Shown here: positions 18,280 through 27,400 of the stretch, piece after piece
Numbering within the stretch: position 1 is the stretch's first letter
How the letters are laid out: each line of letters starts with the position of its first letter
NCBI GenBank assembly: GCA_017512805.1
Contig: JAFWES010000080.1
Span: 1 to 50,628 of the forward strand
DNA: 50,628 bases
Direction of reading: 5' to 3'
From: Clostridia bacterium
Lineage (GTDB): Bacteria > Bacillota > Clostridia > Christensenellales > Aristaeellaceae
Program-made: the position numbers and the translations under genes
The notes under the pieces: model-generated
The model's input: the letters and a program-made list of their open reading frames with translations, nothing else
The model's database searches: none
Told to the model about the DNA's origin: nothing

Positions 18280-20619
18280 TCAGACCCGCCAGATATCGGC
18301 CGCGTATTCCCGAATGGTGCGGTCGGAAGAGAATTTGCCGCTGTGGGCGATGTTCATCAGGCATTTCCGGGAGAATTCATCGGACCCGGACCCCGCGTCC
18401 CGGATGGCCCGCAGCTTCGTTTCCAGATAGGAAGGAAAGTCCTTCAGAACAAAGTAGTGGTCCGGCCTGTGCCAGCTGGCGCCGGACAGAATGGCGTCCC
18501 GCAGCTCGGCCAGGGAGCCGTCCGGATCCCGGAAGGTGCCGTCGGAGAGGGTGTCCAGCGCCTTCTTCAGATCGGGTTCGCTTTCATAGATTTCCGTCGG
18601 ATCGTAGGTATCGCGAATCGCGTTGAGCTCTTCCACGGTGGCCCCGAAGATATAATTGTTCTCCCGGCCGGCCTCCTCCACGATTTCCACGTTGGCGCCG
18701 TCAAAGGTCCCCAGCGTGACGGCTCCGTTCAGCATCAGCTTCATATTCCCTGTGCCGGAGGCTTCCGTCCCGGCGGGGGAGATCTGTTCGGAGATGTCGG
18801 CTGCGGGGATGATCTTTTCCGCCCAGGAGCAGTCGTAATTCTGCACGAAAACCACCCGCAGCCGGCCGGCGGTCTCCGGATCGTGGTTCAACTTTTCGGC
18901 GATCTGGTTGATCCAGTAGATGATGGCCTTGGCCCGGACGTAGCCCGGGGCGGCTTTTGCCCCGAAGAGGAAGACCACGGGAGGCAGATCCCGCAGCTGT
19001 CCGGCCTTGAGCCGATCGTAGATCACCAGGATGGACAGGGCGTTCATAAACTGCCGCTTGTACTCGTGCAGGCGCTTGATCTGCACGTCAAAGACCCAGT
19101 CGGGATTCAGGGCCACGCCCTCCCGCCGCAGGACGTCCGCGCATAGCTGCGTTTTCTTTTCCCGCTTCACGGCGCGGAAGGCGGCGCAGAGGGCGGCGTC
19201 AATTTCCGGCTCCAGCTGCTTGAGCCTGTCCAGATCCGTGATAAAGCCCGCGCCGATCCTGCTTTCGATCAGCCGGCTCAGCTCCGGATTGCACAGGCCC
19301 AGCCAGCGGCGCTGGGTGATGCCGTTGGTTTTGTTCCGGAACCGGTCAGGGTAGAGCTCCGCCCAGCGGGCGAACAGATCCTCCCTCAGAATCCGGGAAT
19401 GGAGCTCCGCCACGCCGTTGACCGCGTGGGTGGCATAGACCGCCAGCTGGGCCATATGCACCCGGCGCCCCTCGATGATGCAGCGGTCCGGCAGGACGGG
19501 CAGGCCTTTCTCCTTCATCTCGGCCCGGAAGCGGGCGTCGATGCGCCGGATCACGGCCACGGTCTGCGGACAGACGGAGGAAAGCAGGGACAGATCCCAC
19601 TTTTCCAGCGCCTCCTGCATGACGGTGTGGTTGGTGTAGGCGAAGGTGTCCCGGGCGATTTCAAAGGCGGGCTCAAAGTCCACGCCTCTTTCGCCCAGCA
19701 GGCGGATCAGCTCCGGAATCGCCATTACCGGATGGGTATCGTTCAGCTGAATGGCGGTTTCCGCGGCGAAGAACCCGTAATCCGCCCCGTGCCGGGATTC
19801 GTATTTGCGCAGGAGATCCTGCAGGGAAGCGGAGCAAAGCACATACTGCTGCCGCACCCGCAGCAGCTTTCCTGCCCGGGCGGTATCGTTGGGATACAGG
19901 AATTTGACGATGTCCTCGGCCTGATTCTTGTCGGCGCAGGCCAGGGCATAGCGCTGCTGGTTGAACAGCGGGAAATCCACTTCGTGGAGGCTTTCCGTCT
20001 GCCAGAGGCGCAGCGTCCCCACGTTCTTCATGCCGTACCCGATCACCGGAAGGTCGTAGGGCACCGCCAGCACATTGCCGGAAGCCATGGGAACCACCAC
20101 CGCTTCATCCAGGCGGCGGAGGGACCAGGGATCCCCCAGGCGGGACCAGTCGTCCGGCTCTTCATGCTGACGCCCGTCCACGAAGGACTGGCGGAAAAGC
20201 CCGTAGCGGAAACGGAGACCGTAGCCCGTCAGGGGAATATCGCAGGTGACCGCGCTGTCCAGGAAACACGCGGCCAGCCTGCCCAGACCGCCGTTGCCGA
20301 AGGCGTGATCCTCCACGTCTTCCAGGGCTTCCGGGCGGACGCCTTTTTCCGCCAGCAGGGCCCTGACCTGGGGCAGCAGGCCCATGCAGTACAGATTGTT
20401 GTGGATCAGCCGGCCGGTCAGGTATTCCATGGAAAGATAGTACGCCTGCCGCCCGCGGGCCCGCTCCGCCTCCTTTTGGACCCACACGGGGGTCAGGGCT
20501 TCCAGCGCCGCGGCGGAAAGCGCGTTATGCAGTTCCCCGGGGGATGCTTCCGGGAGCGTCTTATGGCTCTGGGTCAGCAGCAGGGTTTCGGTCAGACGGA
20601 TCAGTTCTTGGGCATTCAT
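18280..20619 (-). CDS. glgP: Glycogen/maltodextrin phosphorylase
   Basis: 779 residues, normal for the alpha-glucan phosphorylases. It releases glucose 1-phosphate from alpha-1,4-glucans using phosphate and PLP. Diagnostic blocks: YYLSMEYLTGR near the N-terminus, GNGGLGRLAACFLDS, the DTHPVMAIPELIRLL and YTNHTVMQEALEKW blocks, and EASGTGNMKLMLNGA with the PLP Lys at residue 627. Start ATG 20619 is preceded by GAGGTGATAATCG. malQ lies 40 bp upstream in the same direction; together they degrade linear maltodextrins, and phosphoglucomutase at 31093 can take the product to glucose 6-phosphate. Substrate preference (glycogen or maltodextrin) cannot be read from sequence. Confidence 0.95.
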   Translation of the reverse strand: MNAQELIRLTETLLLTQSHKTLPEASPGELHNALSAAALEALTPVWVQKEAERARGRQAYYLSMEYLTGRLIHNNLYCMGLLPQVRALLAEKGVRPEALEDVEDHAFGNGGLGRLAACFLDSAVTCDIPLTGYGLRFRYGLFRQSFVDGRQHEEPDDWSRLGDPWSLRRLDEAVVVPMASGNVLAVPYDLPVIGYGMKNVGTLRLWQTESLHEVDFPLFNQQRYALACADKNQAEDIVKFLYPNDTARAGKLLRVRQQYVLCSASLQDLLRKYESRHGADYGFFAAETAIQLNDTHPVMAIPELIRLLGERGVDFEPAFEIARDTFAYTNHTVMQEALEKWDLSLLSSVCPQTVAVIRRIDARFRAEMKEKGLPVLPDRCIIEGRRVHMAQLAVYATHAVNGVAELHSRILREDLFARWAELYPDRFRNKTNGITQRRWLGLCNPELSRLIESRIGAGFITDLDRLKQLEPEIDAALCAAFRAVKREKKTQLCADVLRREGVALNPDWVFDVQIKRLHEYKRQFMNALSILVIYDRLKAGQLRDLPPVVFLFGAKAAPGYVRAKAIIYWINQIAEKLNHDPETAGRLRVVFVQNYDCSWAEKIIPAADISEQISPAGTEASGTGNMKLMLNGAVTLGTFDGANVEIVEEAGRENNYIFGATVEELNAIRDTYDPTEIYESEPDLKKALDTLSDGTFRDPDGSLAELRDAILSGASWHRPDHYFVLKDFPSYLETKLRAIRDAGSGSDEFSRKCLMNIAHSGKFSSDRTIREYAADIWRV

Positions 20620-20659
20620 CGATTATCACCTCGGTCCTTTCTGTTTGCGGGGGAACGGT

Positions 20660-22309
20660 TCAGCCTGCCGGATCCGGCGGCGCGGGACGTTCCTGCGCGC
20701 CCGCCCGGGAGGATCCGGCCGCGTCCGATGTCCGTTTCCGGGGGAAAAGCCGGCGGAGCCATTCGGGGACCGCCGGTCCGGCGGCCTTCGGCGCGCGGCG
20801 GAGGGGATGTCTGTCCTTCGGCTGCGCGTCGGCGGCCGGGGCCCGGCCGGTTTCCCGGTTCCAGGCCAGCAGCTTTTTCGCCAGCTCCGGGGAGGCTGCG
20901 CCAGGCAGCATGCGCCACCGCCAGTTGCCCCCGACGGTGCCGGGCAGGTTCATGCGGGCCCGGCCGTCCAGGCCCAGTAAATCCTGCATGGGGAGGATGG
21001 CGGTGTCCGCGGGGGACGCCAGCACCGCCCGCACGAAGGCGGCCGGGGCGTCCGCCAGGGCGTCGAAGCCCAGGAGGGCCTTCGCCTTTTCCAGCTCCTC
21101 CGCCGGGGCCTTCTCCGCCCATCCCAGCACGGTATCGTTATCGTGGGTGCCGGTATAGTAGACCAGATTCTTCCGGATGTTTTCCGGCCGGTGGGGATTG
21201 GTTTCATCTCCGCCGAAGGCATAGGAGAGCACCCGCATACCGGGGTACCCGGTCCAGTCCATGAGGGCGAGCACCTGGTCGTTCACCTCGCCCAGATCCT
21301 CGGCCACCACCCGCAGCTCCGGAATCTCCTTTTTCAGAACTTTGAAGAAGGGGATCCCCGGCCCGTCCACCCATTCGCCCCCGCGGGCGTTGGGCGCGCC
21401 GTAGGGGATGGCGTAGTAGTGCCCGAAGCCGATGAAGTGGTCAATCCGCACCAGGTCGAACAGCCCGGCGGTGGCCCGCATCCGGTCCACCCACCAGTAA
21501 TAACCGTTTTCCCTCAGGTAATCCCAGCGGTACAGGGGGTTGCCCCAGAGCTGCCCGTCCTCGGAGAAATAGTCCGGCGGGACGCCCGCCACCCGGACGG
21601 GCAGCCGGTTCCGGTCCAGCTCGAAGACCTGGGGGTGCGCCCAGGTATCCGCCGAATCCTCCGATACGTAGATGGGCATGTCCCCCATCAGAAGAATGCC
21701 CCGGGCGTTGCAATACGCCTTCAGGGCCCGCCACTGGCGGAAAAACAGCATCTGGCAGAAGATCCGGAAGGTGATTTCCTCCCGCAGCATGGACCGGTAG
21801 ACCAGAAGGCTGGTGAAGCGGTGATTCCGGATCCCCCTGGGGGACCAACTGTTCCACATCCGGCCGCCCTGCTGATCCTTTACGGCGGAGAAGAGGGCAT
21901 AGTCCTCCACCCAGGGGTTGGCCTGCCGGAAGACGCTGATCTCTTTTTTCAGCTTTTCCCCGCTTTGCCGAAAGGCCCGGCGGAGCAGCGCCGTTTTGAC
22001 CTTTTCCGCCCCGGCGTAGTCCGCCGCCTCCGGATCCGCCGGCCCCGGGAGCTCGCTGTCCGCGTAATCAAGGAGCCCCTGGTCCCGAAGCAGGGACAGG
22101 GAGATCAGCAGCGGATTGCCCGCGAAGGCGGAGGAGGACTGGTAGGGGCTTTCCCCGTAGCCTACGGGCCCCAGGGGCAGCACCTGCCAGAGGGAAAAGC
22201 CAGCGCTTTGCAGAAAGTCCGCGAAGGCATAGGCTTCCGGGCCCAGATCCCCGATGCCGCCGGGGGAGGGAAGACTGGTAATATGCAGAAGAACACCGCT
22301 GCGGCGCAT
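20660..22309 (-). CDS. malQ: 4-alpha-glucanotransferase (amylomaltase, GH77)
   Basis: 549 residues, start ATG 22309 after a perfect GGAAGGAGG. MalQ disproportionates maltooligosaccharides and feeds glgP. Seen: N-terminal RRSGVLLHITSLPSPGGIGDLG, the nucleophile Asp290 in LVRIDHFIGF, the acid/base Glu337 in VAEDLGEV and the third carboxylate in THDNDTVLGW. The domain normally ends shortly after the NWRWRM block and YGR-like helix (here ETGR). About 55 extra residues follow, rich in Pro, Ala and Arg, with one amphipathic piece (PEWLRRLFPRK). This extension is not part of GH77 and may be disordered. Confidence 0.94.
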   Translation of the reverse strand: MRRSGVLLHITSLPSPGGIGDLGPEAYAFADFLQSAGFSLWQVLPLGPVGYGESPYQSSSAFAGNPLLISLSLLRDQGLLDYADSELPGPADPEAADYAGAEKVKTALLRRAFRQSGEKLKKEISVFRQANPWVEDYALFSAVKDQQGGRMWNSWSPRGIRNHRFTSLLVYRSMLREEITFRIFCQMLFFRQWRALKAYCNARGILLMGDMPIYVSEDSADTWAHPQVFELDRNRLPVRVAGVPPDYFSEDGQLWGNPLYRWDYLRENGYYWWVDRMRATAGLFDLVRIDHFIGFGHYYAIPYGAPNARGGEWVDGPGIPFFKVLKKEIPELRVVAEDLGEVNDQVLALMDWTGYPGMRVLSYAFGGDETNPHRPENIRKNLVYYTGTHDNDTVLGWAEKAPAEELEKAKALLGFDALADAPAAFVRAVLASPADTAILPMQDLLGLDGRARMNLPGTVGGNWRWRMLPGAASPELAKKLLAWNRETGRAPAADAQPKDRHPLRRAPKAAGPAVPEWLRRLFPRKRTSDAAGSSRAGAQERPAPPDPAG

Positions 22310-22354
22310 GGAACGCCTCCTTCCTGGGTGCGGGTCAATCGGGGGGGAACGTGC

Positions 22355-22381
22355 GGCGCCCGCCCGTAAAGGGCGGGCGCC
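22355..22381 (-). other. Strong GC hairpin between the CT398-like gene and malQ
   Basis: GGCGCCCGCCC and GGGCGGGCGCC, an 11-bp perfect stem with a 5-nt loop. No T-run follows on the minus strand, so it is more likely an RNA processing or stability element, or a leaky terminator, than a standard terminator. Confidence 0.6.
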
Positions 22382-22388
22382 GCGCGGT

Positions 22389-23090
22389 TTACTGGATAAT
22401 CATCCGGCCGCAGGTTTCGCATTCCACCAGCACCCCGTTGCGGATTTTGCTCAGGGTGGCGGAGGGAAGGGAGGTATTGCAGCCGGAGCACTGCCCGAAC
22501 TGCAGGCGGGAAACGGGGGGCGTGATGTGCTTCTTGATGGCCATGTATTCGGCCAGAAGATCCGGCTCCACCGAACTTTCCAGCGCTTTGGCCCGGGCCC
22601 GCTGGGCTTCCAGCTCCTCCTTTTTGGTTTTACTCTCGTTTTCGTAGTCCACCTTCAGCTGGTCAAAGGCCTGCTTGGCTTTGGCGGCTTCCACCCGCAC
22701 GGAGCGGAGCTGCTTGTCATAGGCGCCGGCGTCGCTGTTCATATGGCTCAGCTCCGCTTCGAAGGAATGCAGCTCCTCCCGGGCGTCGGACATCTCGCGC
22801 ACCATGGCCTCGACGGAGGCTTCGTCCTCCGGGTCCAGGCCGTTCATCCGGCCGCGAAGCTGGTCCAGCCGGTCCACCGCCCGGGCCAGGGCCTGCTCCA
22901 GCATTTCTTTCCGGTCAGCCAGACCCGAAATGCTGTCTTCAATCTGTTTATACTGCTTCTGACGCTCGAGGATGAAATCCCGGGAGCGCTCCAGCTTTTG
23001 CCGGGTCGGGGAGCGCCGGATCTCATTGGCGATGGTATCCGCCTTGATATCCTCGGTCTGAAAGGTCCAAAGGGCTTCAAAATTGCTCAT
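22389..23090 (-). CDS. CT398-like coiled-coil protein with C-terminal zinc ribbon
   Basis: 233 residues from ATG 23090, chosen for CAGGAGGTACC upstream. Residues about 15-175 are one long heptad-rich coiled coil (for example KLERSRDFILERQKQYKQIE, then REMSDAREELHSFEAELSHM). The last 40 residues form a zinc ribbon: CSGC about 25 residues before CETCGRMIIQ. This is the COG1579 family; members are often next to nif3-like genes, and proposed roles include tethering of protein complexes. Exact function is unknown. It follows the nif3-like gene by 40 bp in the same operon. Confidence 0.85.
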   Translation of the reverse strand: MSNFEALWTFQTEDIKADTIANEIRRSPTRQKLERSRDFILERQKQYKQIEDSISGLADRKEMLEQALARAVDRLDQLRGRMNGLDPEDEASVEAMVREMSDAREELHSFEAELSHMNSDAGAYDKQLRSVRVEAAKAKQAFDQLKVDYENESKTKKEELEAQRARAKALESSVEPDLLAEYMAIKKHITPPVSRLQFGQCSGCNTSLPSATLSKIRNGVLVECETCGRMIIQ

Positions 23091-23130
23091 AATACCTGGT
23101 ACCTCCTGTCTGGCAGGAACAAGGGGGCAT

Positions 23131-23922
23131 TCAGTCTGCCTGCCGCGGATCCGGGCCGGCGCCATAGGCCCCCGCCCGGGAATGATAAATGCCCAATTTG
23201 TATTCTACCTGATTCAGGGCGGTTTGTAAAGCGTCGGCCAGGGCGAAAATCCCCGGCTGCTCGGTGGCAAAGTGGCCGCACTCAAAGCACGGTAGGCCCG
23301 CGTCGGCCATGGCCAGGGCGTGATGATGCTTCACTTCCCCGGAAAGGAAGGCGTCCGCGCCCAGGGTGGCGGCCTCCTCCCATTCGCCGGAACCGGCGCC
23401 GGAGCACATTCCCAGGCGGCGAACCGTCCGGGCGGGATCCCCCATGAGACGGACCGTATCCCCCAGGGCGGCGCTGAGATATTCCCGCAATTCGCCCGCG
23501 GGCATCGGGACGGGCAGCGTCCCCACCCGGACAAAGCCTTCGCCCTCCACATCCAGCAGGGCGCAGCACTCCGCCAGGGCGTCATTGATGCCGCCGGGCG
23601 CCCGGTCCAGGCAGGTATGGCAGGCGATGAGCCCGACGCCTTCGCGGATCAGGCGAAGGATCAGGCGGCCTTCGAAGGTTTCATCCGTGACCCGGCGGAT
23701 GGGGTCGAACATCAGGGGATGATGGGTGACGATGAGATTGGCGCCGTGGGCCGCCGCTTCGTCGATGACATTTTGGGTGACGTCCAGGGCAAAAAGAATG
23801 CCGGTCACCTCCCGGCCCTTTTCCCCCACCAGAAAGCCGGAATTGTCCCAGGGCTCCTGGGTATCGAAGGGAGCCGCCTGATGAATCAGGTTCAGCACAT
23901 CCCCGCAGGTCAGCCTGTTCAT
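23131..23922 (-). CDS. Nif3-like dinuclear metal-centre protein
   Basis: 263 residues from ATG 23922; GGAGGAATG lies upstream, while an in-frame ATG further 5' would put that site inside the gene. Family motifs are WDNSGFLVG, ILFALDVTQNVIDEA, LIVTHHPLMF (metal-binding His pair), IACHTCLDRAPGGINDALAE, SGEVKHHHALAMADAG and CGHFATEQPG. It is the single-domain form without the PII-like insertion. The family is hexameric and binds two metals; some members act as GTP cyclohydrolase-like or hydrolase enzymes, but the physiological role is unresolved. In many Firmicutes it sits after trmK; here trmK is 3.5 kb away on the opposite strand. Confidence 0.9.
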   Translation of the reverse strand: MNRLTCGDVLNLIHQAAPFDTQEPWDNSGFLVGEKGREVTGILFALDVTQNVIDEAAAHGANLIVTHHPLMFDPIRRVTDETFEGRLILRLIREGVGLIACHTCLDRAPGGINDALAECCALLDVEGEGFVRVGTLPVPMPAGELREYLSAALGDTVRLMGDPARTVRRLGMCSGAGSGEWEEAATLGADAFLSGEVKHHHALAMADAGLPCFECGHFATEQPGIFALADALQTALNQVEYKLGIYHSRAGAYGAGPDPRQAD

Positions 23923-23959
23923 GTTTTCATTCCTCCGTTCCATGGATCGTGACAGAACC

Positions 23960-23988
23960 AGTATAACGGAAAGATCCCTTTTTCGCAA
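23960..23988 (-). promoter_or_regulatory. Promoter of the nif3-CT398-malQ-glgP run
   Basis: Minus strand TTGCGA (23988-23983), 17-nt spacer, TATACT (23965-23960), about 40 nt before the nif3-like start. Confidence 0.75.
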
Positions 23989-24150
23989 GCGGCTGAGGCC
24001 TGTCCGGGGGGCTGCGCGGGGCAGGCCGCTGCGCTCCCGGGGGGCACCGTCCCGTCCAAAATGATTCCCGCCGCAGACAGGATTTTCAGGGACGGATATC
24101 GAATAAAAGCGGAGGATAAGGACACGGAGAATGTTTCAGCAAGGAGACCT

Positions 24151-24189
24151 GTTTTGTCCGCGGCCGCTGCGCGGACGCGGCCGCAAAAC
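24151..24189 (+). other. Palindromic GC hairpin in the dnaG leader
   Basis: Two copies of the palindrome GCGGCCGC (24160-24167 and 24177-24184) can pair with each other across a 9-nt loop, extended by GTTTT (24151-24155) with AAAAC (24185-24189) after a small bulge. An alternative 7-bp stem GTCCGCG/CGCGGAC uses the first copy. The two folds are mutually exclusive. Confidence 0.6.
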
Positions 24190-24248
24190 CGTCATCCGTG
24201 GCCGGAAAGTCAGAAACGGAACCTGGTTCAGGGAGGAGGTGAGGGCCC

Positions 24249-26099
24249 GTGGCCGGAAGATATCCGCCGGGCTGGCTGGAGGAGCTCCGCAGGCGAAACG
24301 ACATCGTGCAGACGGTATCCGGCTATGTGGCCCTGAAGAAAAACGGAAAGAAATACTGGGGTCTTTGCCCCTTTCACGGGGAAAAGACGGCCTCCTTCTC
24401 GGTGGACGGGGAGCAGCAGCTCTACTACTGCTTTGGATGCAAGGCCGGCGGGACGGTCATCCATTTTCTGATGGATATAGAGCACCTGAGCTTCCACGAG
24501 GCGGTGGAGCAGCTGGCGGAACGGGCGCGGATGCCCCTGCCGGACATGATCCGCGACGAGGATTATGAACGGCGGCGGACGCAGAGGGAACGGCTCCTGG
24601 CGGCCAACCGGGAGGCGGCAAGGTTCTTCCACGAGACGCTGTATTCCCCGGCGGGGGAGGAGAGCCTGAACTATCTGAGAGGCCGGGGCCTGACCGACGG
24701 GGTGATCCGGAAGTTCGGCCTGGGGGCGGCTCCCGCGGGGTGGGATACGCTGACCGGCCATCTGCGGGAGAAGGGATACACGGAGGAGGAGCTGAACCTG
24801 GCGGGCCTGACGGTGGTGAAGGAAGCGGAGCCGGCGACGCAGGAACACCCGGGCCGCCCCCGGCGGGCCTTCGACATGTTCCGCAACCGGGCGATTTTCC
24901 CGATTATCGACCAGTACGGGAACGTGCTGGCCTTTGGCGGGCGGATTCTCGGAAAGGGGGAGCCCAAGTATCTGAACACCTCCGATACGCCGGTTTTCAA
25001 CAAACGGAAAGGGGTCTTCGCCGCCAACCTGCTGAAAAAGGAACGGCATCTGGACCGGGTGATCCTGACAGAAGGATACATGGACGTGGTCAGCCTGGTT
25101 CAGTTCGGGGTGAGAGGGGTGGCGGCCACGCTGGGGACGTCCCTGACCAACGAGCAGGCCCGGCTCCTGAAGCGCTTCGCGCCGCAGGTGTATCTGGCCT
25201 ACGACGGGGATTCCGCCGGGCAGCGGGCGATCCTGCGGGGCCTGGACATATTCCGGGAGGAAGGGATCCCCGTGCGGGTGCTGGACTTTCCGGACGGCCT
25301 GGATCCGGATGAATTCATCCGCCGGGACGGGGCGGAAGGCTTCGCGGGCCTGCCGGTCCTCAGGCCCGAGGCCTACCGGATTCGTCGGCTGAAGGCGGAG
25401 GCCGACTTTTCCGGCGAGCAGGGGAAGGCGGACTTCGCCAGGAAAGCGGTGGCCCTCCTGACGGGCCTGGACCCGGTGGAGCGGGAAGGATACCTGAAGC
25501 AGCTGACGGTGGAGACCGGGTTCCCACGGAACGTGCTGGACGCGCAGATGGCGGAGGAGCTGAAAAAAGCGGGAAAGGCCGTTCCGCCAAAGGCGGCGGC
25601 CCCGCGGGAGGATCCGTCGGAGGCCCTGGGCGTCACCGGCGCGACGTTTCAGGCCGGGCGGCCGGGAACGGGGGGCAGGCCGGCGCAGGACGAAACGGAA
25701 TGGAAGATTCTGCGGGCGCAGGAGATGCTGCTGAGCCTGGTGGCGACGGGACTTCTGCCGGCGGATCTGACGCAGGAAGAGGATTTTGAAGGGTCCGAGT
25801 TGAACATAATCTATCAGGATCTGAAGGCGGGGATGAAGCCCGCGGACCTGATCGACCGGGAAACGGACGGGGAGATGCGCTCCGTGCTGACCCGGCTGCT
25901 GCTGTCCCCTCAGGCCGGCGACACCGACGAGATGATCGCCATGGCCCAGGACTGTGTCAAAAAGATCCGCCGGGGCCGCATGGAACAGCAAAAGCAGGAA
26001 ATCGGGAAGCGCATGGCGAACTGTAAGGACGAAGCGGAAGAGGTAAAGCTGCTGCAGGAATATCAGCGGCTGGACGAGAAACTGCGGAAGATGGCATAG
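24249..26099 (+). CDS. dnaG: DNA primase
   Basis: 616 residues. The GTG start at 24249 follows GGGAGGAGGTGAG. It makes RNA primers at the replication fork. Domains in order: CHC2 zinc-binding domain with Cys40, His43, Cys61 and Cys64 (GLCPFHGEKTASFS, YYCFGCKAGG); the central polymerase core (RAFDMFRNRAIFPI, LAFGGRIL, PKYLNTSDT); TOPRIM with ILTEGYMDVVSL and YLAYDGDSAG; and a C-terminal helicase-interaction region (about 430-616) after a low-complexity Pro/Ala linker. rpoD follows 50 bp downstream, the classical macromolecular-synthesis operon order, here without rpsU. Confidence 0.96.
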   Translation: MAGRYPPGWLEELRRRNDIVQTVSGYVALKKNGKKYWGLCPFHGEKTASFSVDGEQQLYYCFGCKAGGTVIHFLMDIEHLSFHEAVEQLAERARMPLPDMIRDEDYERRRTQRERLLAANREAARFFHETLYSPAGEESLNYLRGRGLTDGVIRKFGLGAAPAGWDTLTGHLREKGYTEEELNLAGLTVVKEAEPATQEHPGRPRRAFDMFRNRAIFPIIDQYGNVLAFGGRILGKGEPKYLNTSDTPVFNKRKGVFAANLLKKERHLDRVILTEGYMDVVSLVQFGVRGVAATLGTSLTNEQARLLKRFAPQVYLAYDGDSAGQRAILRGLDIFREEGIPVRVLDFPDGLDPDEFIRRDGAEGFAGLPVLRPEAYRIRRLKAEADFSGEQGKADFARKAVALLTGLDPVEREGYLKQLTVETGFPRNVLDAQMAEELKKAGKAVPPKAAAPREDPSEALGVTGATFQAGRPGTGGRPAQDETEWKILRAQEMLLSLVATGLLPADLTQEEDFEGSELNIIYQDLKAGMKPADLIDRETDGEMRSVLTRLLLSPQAGDTDEMIAMAQDCVKKIRRGRMEQQKQEIGKRMANCKDEAEEVKLLQEYQRLDEKLRKMA

Positions 26100-26149
26100 C
26101 AGGACGGGATCGGGCCCGACAGGGGATATAAGAAAGGGAGAGATGTCCT

Positions 26150-27283
26150 TTGGTACAGGAAAAGCCGGACAATAAGCAGGTAAGCAGGCTGGATGAGCTG
26201 TATGCCTATGGAAAGAAAAAAGGCGTCGTCACCTCCAAAGAGGTCATGGAATATCTGACGGAACAGGAGATGGAGCCCGAGCAGCTGGACAAGATCCTGG
26301 AAACCCTGGAAGCCTACAGCATTTCCGTGGTCAACGACGAAACGGATCTGCCCACCCCCGAGGAAGCGGCGGCGGATAGCGCGGCCCAGAGCGCCATGGC
26401 GGCGGAAAAGGAGATGCCTCCGGAGGAGCTGGATCTCTCCGTTCCCGAAGGGATCGCCATTGATGACCCGGTTCGCATGTATCTGAAGGAAATCGGCAAG
26501 GTGCCGCTGCTGACCGCGGATCAGGAGATCGAGCTGGCCAGGAGGCTGGAGGAAGGGGACGAGGAGGCGAAACAGCAGCTGGCGGAGGCCAACCTGCGGC
26601 TGGTGGTTTCCATCGCGAAGCGCTATGTGGGCCGGGGAATGCTGTTCCTGGATCTGATCCAGGAGGGGAACCTGGGCCTCATTAAAGCCGTCGAGAAATT
26701 CGACTACCGCAAGGGGTTCAAGTTCTCGACCTATGCTACCTGGTGGATCCGTCAGGCCATCACCCGGGCGATCGCCGATCAGGCCCGGACCATCCGCATC
26801 CCGGTGCACATGGTCGAGACCATCAACAAGCTGATCCGGGTGTCACGGCAGCTGCTGCAGGAATACGGCCGGGAGCCCACCCCGGAAGAGATCGCCAAAG
26901 AGATGAACATCTCCGAGAGCAAGGTGCGGGAGATCATCAAGATCGCTCAGGAGCCGGTCAGCCTGGAGACCCCCATCGGCGAGGAAGAGGACAGCCATCT
27001 GGGGGATTTCATTCCCGATGAAGACGCCCCCGCCCCGGCGGACGCAGCCTCCTTTGCCCTGATGAAGGAGCAGCTGACCGAAGTGCTGGATACCCTGACC
27101 CCGCGGGAGGAAAAGGTGCTGCGGCTGCGTTTCGGCCTGGACGACGGCCGGCAGCGGACCCTGGAAGAGGTGGGGAAGGAATTCAACGTTACCCGGGAGC
27201 GCATCCGGCAGATTGAGGCCAAGGCATTGCGGAAGCTCCGGCATCCCTCCCGCAGCAAAAAACTCCGGGATTATCTGGACTGA
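26150..27283 (+). CDS. rpoD: Principal RNA polymerase sigma factor
   Basis: 377 residues, typical of Firmicutes SigA. The TTG start at 26150 has AAAGGGAG upstream; the nearby ATG at 26143 is out of frame. Region 1.1 is present ([20 protein letters not shown]). Region 1.2 begins [11 protein letters not shown]; 2.1-2.4 include [20 protein letters not shown] and [17 protein letters not shown]; 3 has [12 protein letters not shown]; 4.2 has [20 protein letters not shown]. It should read the TTGACA/TATAAT promoters that are abundant in this window. It is followed by a clear terminator. Confidence 0.97.
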   Translation: MVQEKPDNKQVSRLDELYAYGKKKGVVTSKEVMEYLTEQEMEPEQLDKILETLEAYSISVVNDETDLPTPEEAAADSAAQSAMAAEKEMPPEELDLSVPEGIAIDDPVRMYLKEIGKVPLLTADQEIELARRLEEGDEEAKQQLAEANLRLVVSIAKRYVGRGMLFLDLIQEGNLGLIKAVEKFDYRKGFKFSTYATWWIRQAITRAIADQARTIRIPVHMVETINKLIRVSRQLLQEYGREPTPEEIAKEMNISESKVREIIKIAQEPVSLETPIGEEEDSHLGDFIPDEDAPAPADAASFALMKEQLTEVLDTLTPREEKVLRLRFGLDDGRQRTLEEVGKEFNVTRERIRQIEAKALRKLRHPSRSKKLRDYLD

Positions 27284-27302
27284 ACGCCTTTTTGACACAC
27301 AG

Positions 27303-27326
27303 CAGCGCGGGAAACCGCGCTGTTTT
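27303..27326 (+). terminator. Intrinsic terminator after rpoD
   Basis: CAGCGCGG and CCGCGCTG form an 8-bp stem with a GAAA loop, then TTTTC. It lies 20 bp past the rpoD stop and 75 bp before trmK. Confidence 0.85.
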
Positions 27327-27400
27327 CAAAGCGGGGAGAATGCCGCCGCGGGGGCGGAGGAAAGCCGGGAGCCCGAAAGGGCCGGAATGGGGAGCGGACG

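Larger units (their letters stand above)
23923..24248. other. Divergent intergenic region between nif3-like gene and dnaG
   Basis: 326 bp. It contains the nif3 promoter on the minus strand (23988-23960) and, on the plus strand, a GC-rich hairpin at 24151-24189 in what should be the dnaG leader. I could not place a convincing dnaG promoter; no extra gene is supported. Confidence 0.6.
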
